A stretch of DNA of 64,000 nt from G963708325 sp963708325 (GCA_963708325.1 OY970203.1:1364001-1428000), one strand, 5' to 3'; positions 43,375 through 52,076 are shown, counted from the first letter of the stretch. Numbers and translations: made by a program. Notes: generated by a model not told the origin, from the letters alone.

Positions 43375-44145
43375 TCACGAGCCCAGGTGCTCGCTGAAGT
43401 ACTCGAGCGCCGCCCGGGTCTTCGTCTGCTGCTCCCCGGAACGGTTGACCCCACGCTCGCTCAAATAGACCCGCGTCTTCACGGCAACGTCGAAGGCCGC
43501 GCTCGGCTTGCACTTGGTCGAAAGCTCCAGTATGCGCGACCCGTCGGGATAGAGCCAGAGCTCGGCCACCAGCTTGCCGTCGTAGCCCTCCGGCACGTAC
43601 TTGAGCTTGAGGATCGTGACCGGCCCGAGCACCGAGAGGTCGTCGAGGTCGATGCCATCGGGCGCGTGCTCGGCGAAGAAAGCTCGCTGCTCCTTCGAGA
43701 ACAGCTTGTGGAGAGGCCGCTCGCCGGCGAGCGCCTCCTTCACGTGCCCCGCCTTGAGCGCGGCCTTGAACGATCCCGAGCAGACGAAGCCGCCGGGCAT
43801 GGCGTCCACCTCGACCCCGAAGAGATCGGATGCGCGCACGTCGTCGGGCAGCGCGGCCGGATCGACCGGGCGCAGCTTCACCACCGAGTCGTCCGGCCTC
43901 CCCTGGCTCCTTCGCGCCCGGGCCACGACGCCAGCGCGATCGAGGGCCAAATCGGCTGTGTCGAAGAAGAAGACCTGACGCAGGTATGCGTCGAGCGGAT
44001 CCATCCCCAAGGCGACCACCGTGGAACGTCGATTCTCGTCGGGAATGGTCAGCTTCAGCTCCACGCTGTCGGCTTCCTCGATCAGCTCCATAAGCTCCTT
44101 GAGCTGTTTGTCGGAGAGGCCCGGAGCCTTCGTGATCGTGGACAT
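43375..44145 (-). CDS. CYTH-like domain protein
   Basis: A 256-residue protein from the ATG at 44145, which has the Shine-Dalgarno AAAGGAG. Features fit a CYTH (triphosphate tunnel) fold: a charged VELKLTIPDE strand near residue 30, then FFFDTADLALDRAGVVARARR, VVKLRPVDP, ILKLKYVPEG and AELWLYPDGSRILELSTKC with alternating Glu/Lys/Arg. CYTH enzymes cleave triphosphates or act as adenylate cyclases; the exact ExExK signature is incomplete, so the assignment is tentative. Two dyad operators lie upstream. Confidence 0.6.
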   Translation of the reverse strand: MSTITKAPGLSDKQLKELMELIEEADSVELKLTIPDENRRSTVVALGMDPLDAYLRQVFFFDTADLALDRAGVVARARRSQGRPDDSVVKLRPVDPAALPDDVRASDLFGVEVDAMPGGFVCSGSFKAALKAGHVKEALAGERPLHKLFSKEQRAFFAEHAPDGIDLDDLSVLGPVTILKLKYVPEGYDGKLVAELWLYPDGSRILELSTKCKPSAAFDVAVKTRVYLSERGVNRSGEQQTKTRAALEYFSEHLGS

Positions 44146-44238
44146 GACGCACTCCTTTGCGCATTGTGAACGCGACACGGCGCGCTCACGGCTGTCTATG
44201 CAGGGTCCTCGATCGTACGCGCCGTCACGGCAACCGCA

Positions 44239-44255
44239 TCACCCGTTCAGGGTGA
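44239..44255. promoter_or_regulatory. operator-like inverted repeat, site 4 (CYTH-like promoter)
   Basis: TCACCC-GTTCA-GGGTGA, a perfect 6-bp dyad with 5-bp spacer, 94 bp upstream of the CYTH-like ATG. Confidence 0.6.
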
Positions 44256-44263
44256 ATCGGCTG

Positions 44264-44280
44264 TCACCCGATCCGGGCGT
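44264..44280. promoter_or_regulatory. degenerate operator-like repeat, site 5
   Basis: TCACCC-GATCC-GGGCGT keeps one full half-site and four of six bases of the other. It lies 25 bp from site 4, a possible secondary site. Confidence 0.35.
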
Positions 44281-44355
44281 GGACCGCGTCGCTCCCGGGG
44301 GATCCGTGCGGGCTTTTCGTCCAGACGGCGCTATTCAGACCGTCACGGTGGCTGG

Positions 44356-45984
44356 CTACGCAGTCGCAACGGCCGCTTCCGGTTCGACGGCCGGCGCGGC
44401 GGCTGAGGTGGGCAGCTTTCTCGTGAACCAGACTGAGAGCAGGGCGATGACCGCAACGGCGCCAATGGAGATGCGCAGCGCGTCGAGCTGCGCATCGCCG
44501 TAGTCGGCCGCAACCGCCTTCGCCTGCTGCTCGGAAAGGCCCTCCGCCTTCGCCTGCTGCTCGACTTGGGCGACCGGCACGATGTCGATGCCCTCCTCGG
44601 TGTTCGTGGCGATCGTCTCGCGCGCCTGGGCCGGCACCTGCGGGTTGTCGGCGATGTTGTCGTTGAAGCCATTGATCAGATTGAGGATCAGGATCGCGCC
44701 GACCAGGGCGGTGCCAAGCGAGGAACCGAGGTTGAGAGCTGTTCCCTGCAGGCCTCCGGTCTCGCTCGCCTTGGAGGTGTCGGTCGACGACATGATCACG
44801 TTGCCCAGTTGGGAGGCGAGCAACCCGCCGCCGGCCCCGATCAAGACCATGGCGATCTTGAACCCGGCGTCGTTGAGGTTCACGTCGAGCGTCGCGAGCA
44901 TCACGACGGCCCCGGCGCTGATCAGGACGAGGCCCGCCTGTGCGACCGTCCTCGGCGAGCGTCTCCCCGCGACCTTGGGACCGGCCATGGCGGTGATCAG
45001 CATCGCCACGGAGAGGGGAAGCAGCCGCTTACCGGTCTCGAACGCGTCCAGCCCGACCACTACCTGCAGGTAGACCGGAACGACGAAGAAAAGCCCCATC
45101 AGCACCAGCTGCTGGCCCATCAGCGTCGTGAGCCCTGCGCGAAGCTGCGTGATCTTCAGCAGGGCTGTATCAAGCAGGCGGTCGAGGCCCAGGCGGTGCC
45201 TGCGCTCCTCCCAGTGGGCGAATCCGGCGAGTATCCCGAGCCCAGCCAGGACCATGAAGGGCACCACCGAGAAGCCGAGCGGGGTGATCTCGTTTCCGTT
45301 GATCGTCGGCGCCGCGAGCGGCTTGACGAATCCCCACTTGCTGCCCATCAGGATCCCGAAGACGGCCAGTCCCAGGCCGGCGACGGAGAGCGCCGACCCG
45401 ATGATGTCCATCTTGGGGGGGTGCTCGGCCTTCGGCACCTGGGCGATCTGTCCCCGCACCAGGATGATCCCGGTCACGATCACGGTCTCTCCCGCAAACA
45501 CGTAGCGCCAGCTGGCGTTGGTCGTCACCCAGCCGCCGATCAGCGGGCCCGCCGCGACGGCGACCGCGGTGATACCGCCGATCAGCGCGTATGCCACCGC
45601 TCGGTCCTTGCCCGCATAGCTGGCGGCGGTCAGAGCGGCGATCCCGGGGATCACCATGATCGCCCCGAGCCCCTCGATCCCGGACCAGCCCACGAGCAGA
45701 ACGGTGAGATTGGGGCTGAGGGCCGTGATCAGCGAGCCGGTGCCGTACACCGCGAGCCCGATCGCGAACATCCGGTTGCGCCCATAGATGTCGCCGAGCT
45801 TGGCGCCGGTGAGCATGAGGGCGGCCATCACCAGCGCGTACAGCGTGATCGCCGCCTGCACTCCCTGGATCGAGGTGTTCAAGTCGGCGGTGATCTGGGA
45901 GATCGAGACGTTCATCACGCTCGTGTCGAGGGTCATCACGAACTGGCCCGAGGCGAGGATCATGATTGGGATCCACTTTCGCAT
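44356..45984 (-). CDS. MFS transporter, DHA2 family (EmrB/QacA-like)
   Basis: A 542-residue 14-helix exporter. The start MRKWIPIMILASGQFVMTLD with TSVMNVSISQI is typical of EmrB/QacA transporters; motif A is GAKLGDIYGRNRMF. A hydrophilic segment rich in Glu and Gln (about 480-520, with EEGIDIVPVAQVEQQ) stands before the last helix. ATG at 45984 is used; the frame is open to 46032. No dyad operator is seen upstream. The remnant of a related gene lies next to it. Confidence 0.88.
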   Translation of the reverse strand: MRKWIPIMILASGQFVMTLDTSVMNVSISQITADLNTSIQGVQAAITLYALVMAALMLTGAKLGDIYGRNRMFAIGLAVYGTGSLITALSPNLTVLLVGWSGIEGLGAIMVIPGIAALTAASYAGKDRAVAYALIGGITAVAVAAGPLIGGWVTTNASWRYVFAGETVIVTGIILVRGQIAQVPKAEHPPKMDIIGSALSVAGLGLAVFGILMGSKWGFVKPLAAPTINGNEITPLGFSVVPFMVLAGLGILAGFAHWEERRHRLGLDRLLDTALLKITQLRAGLTTLMGQQLVLMGLFFVVPVYLQVVVGLDAFETGKRLLPLSVAMLITAMAGPKVAGRRSPRTVAQAGLVLISAGAVVMLATLDVNLNDAGFKIAMVLIGAGGGLLASQLGNVIMSSTDTSKASETGGLQGTALNLGSSLGTALVGAILILNLINGFNDNIADNPQVPAQARETIATNTEEGIDIVPVAQVEQQAKAEGLSEQQAKAVAADYGDAQLDALRISIGAVAVIALLSVWFTRKLPTSAAAPAVEPEAAVATA

Positions 45985-46077
45985 GGGGGGAGCGCCGGGG
46001 CTTACCGGGCGATCGTGCCACCGTATCGGCAACGGAGATCAGCGCCAACCCCGATTGCAGCGAGCGCAGGAGGGCCG

Positions 46078-46342
46078 GAGGTTGGTCGGGGACCCGTCGC
46101 CCGAGGCCGGCGACTCGAGCGCGGCGAGGGTGCGCTCTTCGACCCTGTGATGCTGCGAAAGATCCAGCTGCGATCAGGAGTCGCCTCGTTTCTCTTCCTC
46201 TTTCTGGTCCAAGCGGGCATCTTCGTCGTCATACCGCTGTTCCTGTCGGTCGCTCGTCCCGCTTGTCGCCCTGCTGTTCACCCGGGGCATCCCAGCGGTG
46301 CAACCGGGCGCCGAATCGAAGCCGAGACCGCCGCCGGCATAG
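46078..46342 (+). pseudogene. remnant of an MFS transporter gene with internal deletion
   Basis: This stretch between the MFS and channel genes has no intact gene. In one plus frame it reads RGEGALFDPVMLRKIQLRSG and then SFLFLFLVQAGIFVVIPLFLSVA (46120-46254), matching the middle of DHA2 transporters. After a one-base frame change LVPLVALLFTRGIPAVQPGAE (46253-46320) reads like their C-terminus and stops at TAG 46340. The part between, more than 200 codons in intact relatives, is gone. No start codon context is seen. Confidence 0.5.
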
Positions 46343-46368
46343 GCGGCCATCGCGGGAGCGTTCCAGCT

Positions 46369-47094
46369 TCAGCCGGTTGGATCAGACGAGCCGCGACGCC
46401 CCGGACGCCAGAGGCTGACCAGCCCGGCGATCAGGGTGACCAGGAAGATCTGACCGATGAGCATCTCCAGACCGGCGAACATCTTCCCCGGCTGGCCGCC
46501 AGGGACGAGATTTCCGTAGCCGGTCGTGGTCAGCGTCGTGAAGCTGAAGAAGACGAAGTTGCCAGTTCGGGACCCGCTCTGACTGATGAAGAAGGCTCCC
46601 GACTGCAGCCGGTCGATCGCCGCGTAGAGCGAGGTGAACAGGAGCCCGAAGATCATGTAGACGCTGATCGCTCCGAGGATCGTGCGGAAGCCCACCTCCG
46701 ACTCGCTGACGACCGTTCGAAGCACCGCTCCCGACGCCACCGCCAGCAGCAGCATCTGCACCAGGGCCGCGGTCGCGAGAAAGCCATCGAGGTCGGAGAT
46801 CGCGGAGATCGCGGCGAGGGCGACGCAGACGGCGACGAGACAGAAGGCGAGGCGCACGATCCACGGCCTGGCCCCGGAGCTGACCAGCGCAACCGCCGCG
46901 CTCATCGAGGCCAGGGCGGAAACCGCGACGGCGCTCCAGCCCGAGAAACGGGTGAGGGATCCGACCACGTAGGTCGCGATGACCAGCAGGAGGACGAGGC
47001 CGAAGGCGTTCGCGATCCGCCCGGCGAAGCGGGACCATCTCTCACCGCGACGTCGTCCGAGGCCGAGGCTCGCGGCTGGGCGTCCAGGGGTCAT
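46369..47094 (-). CDS. potassium-channel-like membrane protein (Ion_trans_2)
   Basis: A 241-residue protein with four N-terminal hydrophobic helices, one more helix (about 138-158), a pore loop and a last helix (about 203-230). The selectivity filter TTTGYGN is at 189-195, with FTTL before it, as in 2TM bacterial K+ channels; Asn replaces the usual Asp after GYG. There is no RCK/TrkA domain. K+ flux could support pH homeostasis together with the nearby gad genes, but no shared operator is seen. Start ATG at 47094. Confidence 0.8.
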   Translation of the reverse strand: MTPGRPAASLGLGRRRGERWSRFAGRIANAFGLVLLLVIATYVVGSLTRFSGWSAVAVSALASMSAAVALVSSGARPWIVRLAFCLVAVCVALAAISAISDLDGFLATAALVQMLLLAVASGAVLRTVVSESEVGFRTILGAISVYMIFGLLFTSLYAAIDRLQSGAFFISQSGSRTGNFVFFSFTTLTTTGYGNLVPGGQPGKMFAGLEMLIGQIFLVTLIAGLVSLWRPGRRGSSDPTG

Positions 47095-47144
47095 CGAATG
47101 CGAGGACGTTAGCCGCCGCGCCGGAGTGGATCATTCGCCCGGCC

Positions 47145-47840
47145 GTGGATCTCGGGAAGCTCCTCATCCTCGCGCTGGGCGCGGCCTTCTATCCGACCCT
47201 GCTGGCGGTCGTCCTGTTCGTGCTGACCCGCCCCAACCCGGTCCGGCTGCTGGCCGCCTTTCTGGTCGGCGCCGCTCTGACCAGCATCTCCGTCGGCCTG
47301 GTAATCCTCTACGCGCTCAACACGTCGGGGGCGATCACCGAGTCCAACCATTCGGTGAGCCCCGTGATCGACCTCGTGGCGGGGGCCCTTTCGCTGATTC
47401 TGGCGTTCCTCGTCGCCACCGGGCGCGACGCCCCGATCCGGGCTCGCCGGCGGGCGCGAAAGGAGGCCAAGCGGTCCGACCGGGAGCGCGCGGATCCATG
47501 GACCAAGCGACTGCTCAGCCGAGGCTCGACCCGCCTCGCCTTCGCCCTCGGGGTCGTCCTCGACCTTCCCAGCGTCTGGTACCTGACCGCGCTGAACCAG
47601 ATCGCCAAGAGTGACTATTCGACCGGGGTTGACGTGCTGCTGATCGTCGGCTTCAACGCGGTGATGTTCGCGCTGGTCGAGATCCCGCTCGTGCTCTATC
47701 TCGTCGCGCCGGACCGGGCCGCCGCGAGGGTGGCGCAGCTGAATGACTCCCTGCGCGGGCACGGCCGCCAGATCGGCGTAGGCGTCGCGGGGATCGTCGG
47801 CGTCTACCTGGTGGCCAACGGGCTCGCCGGGCTGCTCTGA
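47145..47840 (+). CDS. GAP family (Sap, sulfolipid-addressing-like) membrane protein
   Basis: A 231-residue integral membrane protein with about six helices of the GAP/Sap family, known in mycobacteria for moving glycolipids to the surface. It starts LGKLLILALGAAFYPTLLAVVLF with NPVRLLAAFLVGAAL, has a basic cytoplasmic loop (RARRRARKEAKR) and FALGVVLDLPSVWYLTAL. GTG at 47145 is the first start. The 3' end overlaps the convergent phosphatase gene by 37 bp. Substrate unknown. Confidence 0.78.
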   Translation: MDLGKLLILALGAAFYPTLLAVVLFVLTRPNPVRLLAAFLVGAALTSISVGLVILYALNTSGAITESNHSVSPVIDLVAGALSLILAFLVATGRDAPIRARRRARKEAKRSDRERADPWTKRLLSRGSTRLAFALGVVLDLPSVWYLTALNQIAKSDYSTGVDVLLIVGFNAVMFALVEIPLVLYLVAPDRAAARVAQLNDSLRGHGRQIGVGVAGIVGVYLVANGLAGLL

Positions 47841-49813
47841 AGGTCGCGACGCCATCCGGCCAGCAGCTCGTGCACGGCCGCAGCGCCGACGATCGACTCG
47901 GGTGGCTGCGACAAAGCCTCCGGATAGAGGATGAAGGGACGCGTCTGGGCGCCGCCAAGGCCGCCGTGGAAGCTGATCAGCTCCTCGAAGGCGCAGGCCT
48001 CGTCCAGCTCGGGGTCGTAGAAGCTGCCGACCATCAGGTCGGCGACGTGCTCGAAGCCGTCCGTGCGCAGCAGGTGGTCCGCGGCGGTTGGCGCGAAGGC
48101 GGCCAGCGGGTCCTCGCCCTCGATGCTGCCGTCGGCGAGCCGGCGCTCCCCGTTCCTCCCCAGCACCACGGGGCCGCGCTCCGCTGAGCGCACCAGCAGC
48201 CAGCCCACGTGCGGGTGCTCGCGCAGCGCCCCGATCAGCTCGGGGTGCCGCTCCTCGATCTCCTCCAGGGTGAGGCGCCGCCGCTCGTCCATCAGGTAGA
48301 CGAGACCGAGGTTGCCGGAACCAAGCACCACCACCTGGCGGTCTGAGACGTCGTTCTTGGCGCGCTTCTGATCCTTCTGTCCCGTCGCCTCCTTCATCGC
48401 CAAACCGGCGATGTCCGCCTGCTCGTCGCCCCCCGCGAACCCGGTCACCTCGCCGTCGCTGAGCGAGCGCTCCACCAGCTCCTCGAGGCTGTAGCCGTTT
48501 CGCTGCTTGAACGTGGCGCCCTGGGTCTGGCCGTGGTCGGAGAGCACAACGATCTCGTACGGCCTCGCCGCATAGCGGCGCGCCCGCTCGATCCGGCCGA
48601 ACTGCTGGTCGAGCTTTCGCAGCGCCTCGAGGGTGTCCGCCCGTTCGAGGCCGGAGTGGTGGGCGACCTCGTCGTAGCTTGCGAAGGTCGCGTAGATCGC
48701 CGGGCGCCCGGCCATCATGTCGGTGAGGACGCCGTAGACGATCAGATCGCGGACGACGACGCACATCGCCGCCCGCAGGAGCGGATAGATGCCGCCGCGA
48801 TGGCCGCGGGGGCGCACGTCGCGGCGGGCGGCGCGGATCGCCGCCGTCCATTCCAGCGCCACCTCCCAGCCGAACAGGACGAGGGCCCGGGTGACGTTGA
48901 ACCCGTTCGAGAGGAAGGCCCGGTAGCCGGGGTTCGCCCGCTTCTCGGCCTCCATCCGGCTGACGGTGAGGATCACCTCGTCGGCCTCGCCGGAGAGCAG
49001 GTTGCCGCGGCTGGCGCCGCCGTCGGTGAGCAGCCCGATACCGCTCGAATGTCGCCGCTCGACCTCGGCGCAGTCCGCCGGCGCCGAGCACGTCATCAGC
49101 GTTCCGCTCTCCTTCTCGACCCAGCGGAAGGCGGGGATGTCCTCGTTGGACCCGAGCAGGATCCCGGCCTGGCTGGCCCCGGTCTGGGAGGAGAGGTCGG
49201 GCTCCCACTCGGCCAGGTGGTGGCCGCCATCCGCGACCCAGCGGGCCATGTTCGGCGCGCTTCCGTCCCGCATCGCCCGCTGCAGAACCGGCAGCGCCAG
49301 CCCGTCTATCTCCAGGAAGACGATCCCGGGGACGGCCGTCGGCGTTCCGCCCCCCTGGCGGCGGGCGGTTCGCCGGACCACGCGCAGCGTGTACTCGTCG
49401 TCGTCATTGGTGCCGAGGACCACCCCGAGCACGGTCGTGACGGCGGCGATCACCAGCGCCGCCAGCAGCGCGTCCCCGAACGAACCGACGTGAACGGCGT
49501 GCGATAGGGCATCGCTGGTGGCCTTGAGCGCGGCGGCGTCGGCGAGGAGCACCAGGAGGAAGCCGGCGACCAGCGTGAACGGCAGTCGCAGCGCCGCGAT
49601 CATCGGCGGCACCACCGCGTTGATGACCCCGATTGCCGCCGCGACGACAAACGTGTCGAAGGGGTGGTCGACGCTGACTCCGGAAAGAAGCGCGGCTGCG
49701 ACATACACGGAGATCGCCGCGGTCAGCCACGAGACGAGCAGGCGCAGCGGCCGCAGTCGCGGCCTGGATGGCTCCCAAGCAAGCTCCGCGCCGTACTCGG
49801 CCGCGGCCGTCAC
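47804..49813 (-). CDS. membrane protein: holin-like (4-TM) domain fused to alkaline-phosphatase-superfamily domain
   Basis: A 669-residue protein. Residues 20-135 form four helices of the Phage_holin_4_2/YvlD type (VSVDHPFDTFVVAAAIGVIN). From about 160 on is an alkaline-phosphatase-superfamily (nucleotide pyrophosphatase/phosphodiesterase) domain: Asp170 in FLEIDGLA, the likely Thr nucleophile at 211 in SSQTGASQ, YDEVAHHSG and VVLSDHGQTQGA supply metal ligands. It probably cleaves a phosphodiester or phosphoester at the membrane. Its ATG overlaps the stop of the next upstream gene by 4 nt. Confidence 0.8.
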   Translation of the reverse strand: MTAAAEYGAELAWEPSRPRLRPLRLLVSWLTAAISVYVAAALLSGVSVDHPFDTFVVAAAIGVINAVVPPMIAALRLPFTLVAGFLLVLLADAAALKATSDALSHAVHVGSFGDALLAALVIAAVTTVLGVVLGTNDDDEYTLRVVRRTARRQGGGTPTAVPGIVFLEIDGLALPVLQRAMRDGSAPNMARWVADGGHHLAEWEPDLSSQTGASQAGILLGSNEDIPAFRWVEKESGTLMTCSAPADCAEVERRHSSGIGLLTDGGASRGNLLSGEADEVILTVSRMEAEKRANPGYRAFLSNGFNVTRALVLFGWEVALEWTAAIRAARRDVRPRGHRGGIYPLLRAAMCVVVRDLIVYGVLTDMMAGRPAIYATFASYDEVAHHSGLERADTLEALRKLDQQFGRIERARRYAARPYEIVVLSDHGQTQGATFKQRNGYSLEELVERSLSDGEVTGFAGGDEQADIAGLAMKEATGQKDQKRAKNDVSDRQVVVLGSGNLGLVYLMDERRRLTLEEIEERHPELIGALREHPHVGWLLVRSAERGPVVLGRNGERRLADGSIEGEDPLAAFAPTAADHLLRTDGFEHVADLMVGSFYDPELDEACAFEELISFHGGLGGAQTRPFILYPEALSQPPESIVGAAAVHELLAGWRRDLQSSPASPLATR

Positions 49814-50913
49814 GACGGCCCGGCCTTGGACGCGCGCTTGCGCGCCTTGCGCTGTTCCTTCTGCTCCTTCATCTCACGGCTCTTCACCCTCGCCTCCCCG
49901 TAGGACGTCTCGACCAGCTCCTTGCCGCCGGACCAGCCGAAGACCCAGGAGACGAGCACCATCGCGAAGACGACGTTCCACGCCGACGTGATCAGCTGCT
50001 GGGAGACCGAGTAGGCGGTGGCGTCGGCCTTCGAGGTCGAGTTGCGCAGCGCCGCGGTGTTCATCGCCTGGGTCACACCCACGCCGCCCGGCGTGAAGGA
50101 CACCGAGTTCGAGATCGAGTTGGAGGCGTTGACGCTGGCCACGTTGTGGAACGTAACGGGGATCCCGTAGGCGCCGAGGAAGACGGCGACGATCCCGAGC
50201 CGCGCCAGGTAGCTGGCGAACTCGGGCAGCACCACGGCGACCAGCGCCTTGCGCGGCGTCCGCAGGATCGCCCCACCGGTGGCGAGCTGGGCGCGCAGCT
50301 TCTCCGCCCGCCGCCAGAAGATCCGTACCAGCAGCGCCACCAGGACGACCGCCCCGGCGAGGAAGAAGAGGATCAGCGCCTGGTGGTCGGAGACGAAGCC
50401 GAGCTTGATCGAGAACGACCCGCTCACGGAGAGGAACAGGTACAGGTAGAGCGTGCTGTTGAAGACCGAGTAGGGAATGCTCTGGACGACCATCCCCGAG
50501 ACCACCGCGGCGAACGTGGCGCCGGCGATGATCGAGGTGAACATGATCAGCATCACCAGGGTGCCGAGGTTGGCGGGGAGGAAGGTGTTCAGGGCCACCC
50601 CGGTGGCATAGGCGGCGAGGACGAAGCGGTACGACACCCGGGCCCGCGGGAAGGCGGCGCGCAGGATCCCGAGCCAGGCGAGGGCGGCGAAGCTCGTCTT
50701 CATCGTCTGCAGGACGACCCCCGAGAGGACCGCCCACGCCGGCACCTCGGCGACCTTCCTGAACAGCTCCCTGATCCAGTCGGAGACCGGGACGCCGAGC
50801 TGGTCCAGCACGAAGATGACGAGTGCGGTGCCGCCGGCCCACGCCGCGATTCGCACCAGCCTCGACGCGACCGACGGCTCGGCGGCGTCGAGCGCCTGCT
50901 GCCCCGCTTCCAT
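49810..50913 (-). CDS. AglD/LPG-synthase-transmembrane-region family protein
   Basis: A 367-residue membrane protein with about eight helices of the UPF0104 family (lysylphosphatidylglycerol synthase TM region, AglD-like). Landmarks are LPANLGTLVMLIMFTSIIAGATF and NSISNSVSFTPGGVGVTQAMN. Such proteins are thought to flip lipids or polyprenyl sugars. Translationally coupled to the phosphatase fusion (4-nt overlap), which suggests a two-gene lipid-phosphate unit. The C-terminal tail is very basic (KSREMKEQKEQRKARKRASK). Confidence 0.8.
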   Translation of the reverse strand: MEAGQQALDAAEPSVASRLVRIAAWAGGTALVIFVLDQLGVPVSDWIRELFRKVAEVPAWAVLSGVVLQTMKTSFAALAWLGILRAAFPRARVSYRFVLAAYATGVALNTFLPANLGTLVMLIMFTSIIAGATFAAVVSGMVVQSIPYSVFNSTLYLYLFLSVSGSFSIKLGFVSDHQALILFFLAGAVVLVALLVRIFWRRAEKLRAQLATGGAILRTPRKALVAVVLPEFASYLARLGIVAVFLGAYGIPVTFHNVASVNASNSISNSVSFTPGGVGVTQAMNTAALRNSTSKADATAYSVSQQLITSAWNVVFAMVLVSWVFGWSGGKELVETSYGEARVKSREMKEQKEQRKARKRASKAGPS

Positions 50914-51035
50914 CAGCGCAGCGTATCCGGCTGGTAGATCGCCACCGGATCGGTTCGCTTGCCGCGCGCCGGCCGCGGTGGGATGCTTGCGACGATGCGA
51001 ATGCGCCCTAACAAACGCAACGAGGGGGTCGGAGG

Positions 51036-51425
51036 ATGCTGATCGGGGACTTCACGCTGGGAAGCGCGCTGCTGACGGTGCTCGAGATCTTTCTGCTCTT
51101 CGCCTGGCTCTGGATCCTCTTCAGCATCATCGGCGACCTGTTCCGTGACCACGAGATCTCCGGCTGGGGCAAGGCGGCGTGGGTGTTCTTCCTGATTTTC
51201 CTTCCCTTCCTGGGGGTCCTGATCTACCTGATCGCGCGCGGCAGCGGCATGCGCGAGCGGACGATCAAGGAGCAGGCCGAAGCCAGGCAGCACTTCGATA
51301 CCTACATCCGCGAGACCGCGGCAAGCTCGCCCGCCGACGAGCTGCACAAGCTCAGCGAGCTGAAGGACAAGGGGGCGATCTCCCCGGAGGAGTTCGAGCG
51401 GGCGAAGTCGAAGCTGCTCGCCTGA
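51036..51425 (+). CDS. PLDc_N-like membrane protein with SHOCT domain
   Basis: A 129-residue protein: two transmembrane helices (about 8-32 and 45-67) separated by FRDHEISGWGKAAW, the phospholipase D N-terminal-like arrangement, then a C-terminal SHOCT helix pair LHKLSELKDKGAISPEEFERAKSKLL. SHOCT modules mediate oligomerisation. Shine-Dalgarno GGAGG directly before the ATG. First of three SHOCT genes in 3.3 kb. Confidence 0.82.
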   Translation: MLIGDFTLGSALLTVLEIFLLFAWLWILFSIIGDLFRDHEISGWGKAAWVFFLIFLPFLGVLIYLIARGSGMRERTIKEQAEARQHFDTYIRETAASSPADELHKLSELKDKGAISPEEFERAKSKLLA

Positions 51426-51431
51426 GCGAGG

Positions 51432-52076
51432 CTAGTTGCCCAGTCCGCCGAGGAAGGCGAACGGGTTGGGCCGGGACTTGTAGGTCTCCTGGAATGTGCC
51501 CTCGGCGGTCACCGTGCTGCCCTCGGGCACCTCGGCCTCGATCCGCGCGGCGAGCTGCCTGGCGCGATCCTCGTCGGTGGCGCCGACGAGAAGGAACTTC
51601 CAGCGCCTCACCGGGCGCATGCCCTCCCGCTCGAGCTGCTCGCCGAAGCGGACGGCGTCGCCGTGCGTGGGGAGGTCAACCCGGACCTCCCATTCGGGGA
51701 TGCCGCTCTCGGCCTCCTCCGTGCGCTCGCGCGCGATCAGCTCCTCGTGCTCGGCCCGTCGCTCGGCCTCGCCGGCCGGCAAGGCCTCGTCCGGGTCCTC
51801 CCAGGCCTCGGCGTCGGGGTGCCAGCGGGCGAGCGCGGTGGTCGCCTTCCAGCCGTGCTCTTCGGCGAGCGACGCCACCAGGCCCCCGGCACGCTCGGCC
51901 TGGTCGCGGCTGTCCGTGTAACAGAACAGCTTCGCGCCGTCGCGGCTGACGATCACCCGATCGCCGAACGAGTGCTCGAGGTCGTGCTCGAGCTCGCGCG
52001 CCTGCAGGCGCTCGGCGAGGCCGCGCGCGTGCTCCTCCTCCTCGAGCTGGATGCGGAGCCGCCAGTCGTCGCCCAT
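51432..52076 (-). CDS. uncharacterised protein with internal duplication
   Basis: A 214-residue soluble acidic protein with no family that I recognise. Two halves share a pattern: WRLRIQLEEEEHARGLAERL (about 5-24) and WEVRVDLPTHGDAVRFGEQL (about 128-147) are each followed by a Val/Leu strand and then by AERAGGLVASLAEEHGW or RARQLAARIEAEVPEGS. This suggests tandem ferredoxin- or ACT-like folds. It is convergent with the preceding SHOCT gene, 6 bp apart. Function unknown. Confidence 0.68.
   Translation of the reverse strand: MGDDWRLRIQLEEEEHARGLAERLQARELEHDLEHSFGDRVIVSRDGAKLFCYTDSRDQAERAGGLVASLAEEHGWKATTALARWHPDAEAWEDPDEALPAGEAERRAEHEELIARERTEEAESGIPEWEVRVDLPTHGDAVRFGEQLEREGMRPVRRWKFLLVGATDEDRARQLAARIEAEVPEGSTVTAEGTFQETYKSRPNPFAFLGGLGN

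Noticed and set aside
44566..47112. An 848-codon plus-strand frame
   Set aside because: It is antisense to the MFS and channel genes, dominated by Asp/His/Arg/Gly, and has no domain. Only the short MFS-like part near 46120-46254 was kept as a relic.
51418..51431. Terminator hairpin between the SHOCT gene and the duplicated unknown gene
   Set aside because: CTCGC and GCGAG can pair over only 5 bp with a 4-nt loop, which is common by chance at this GC content.
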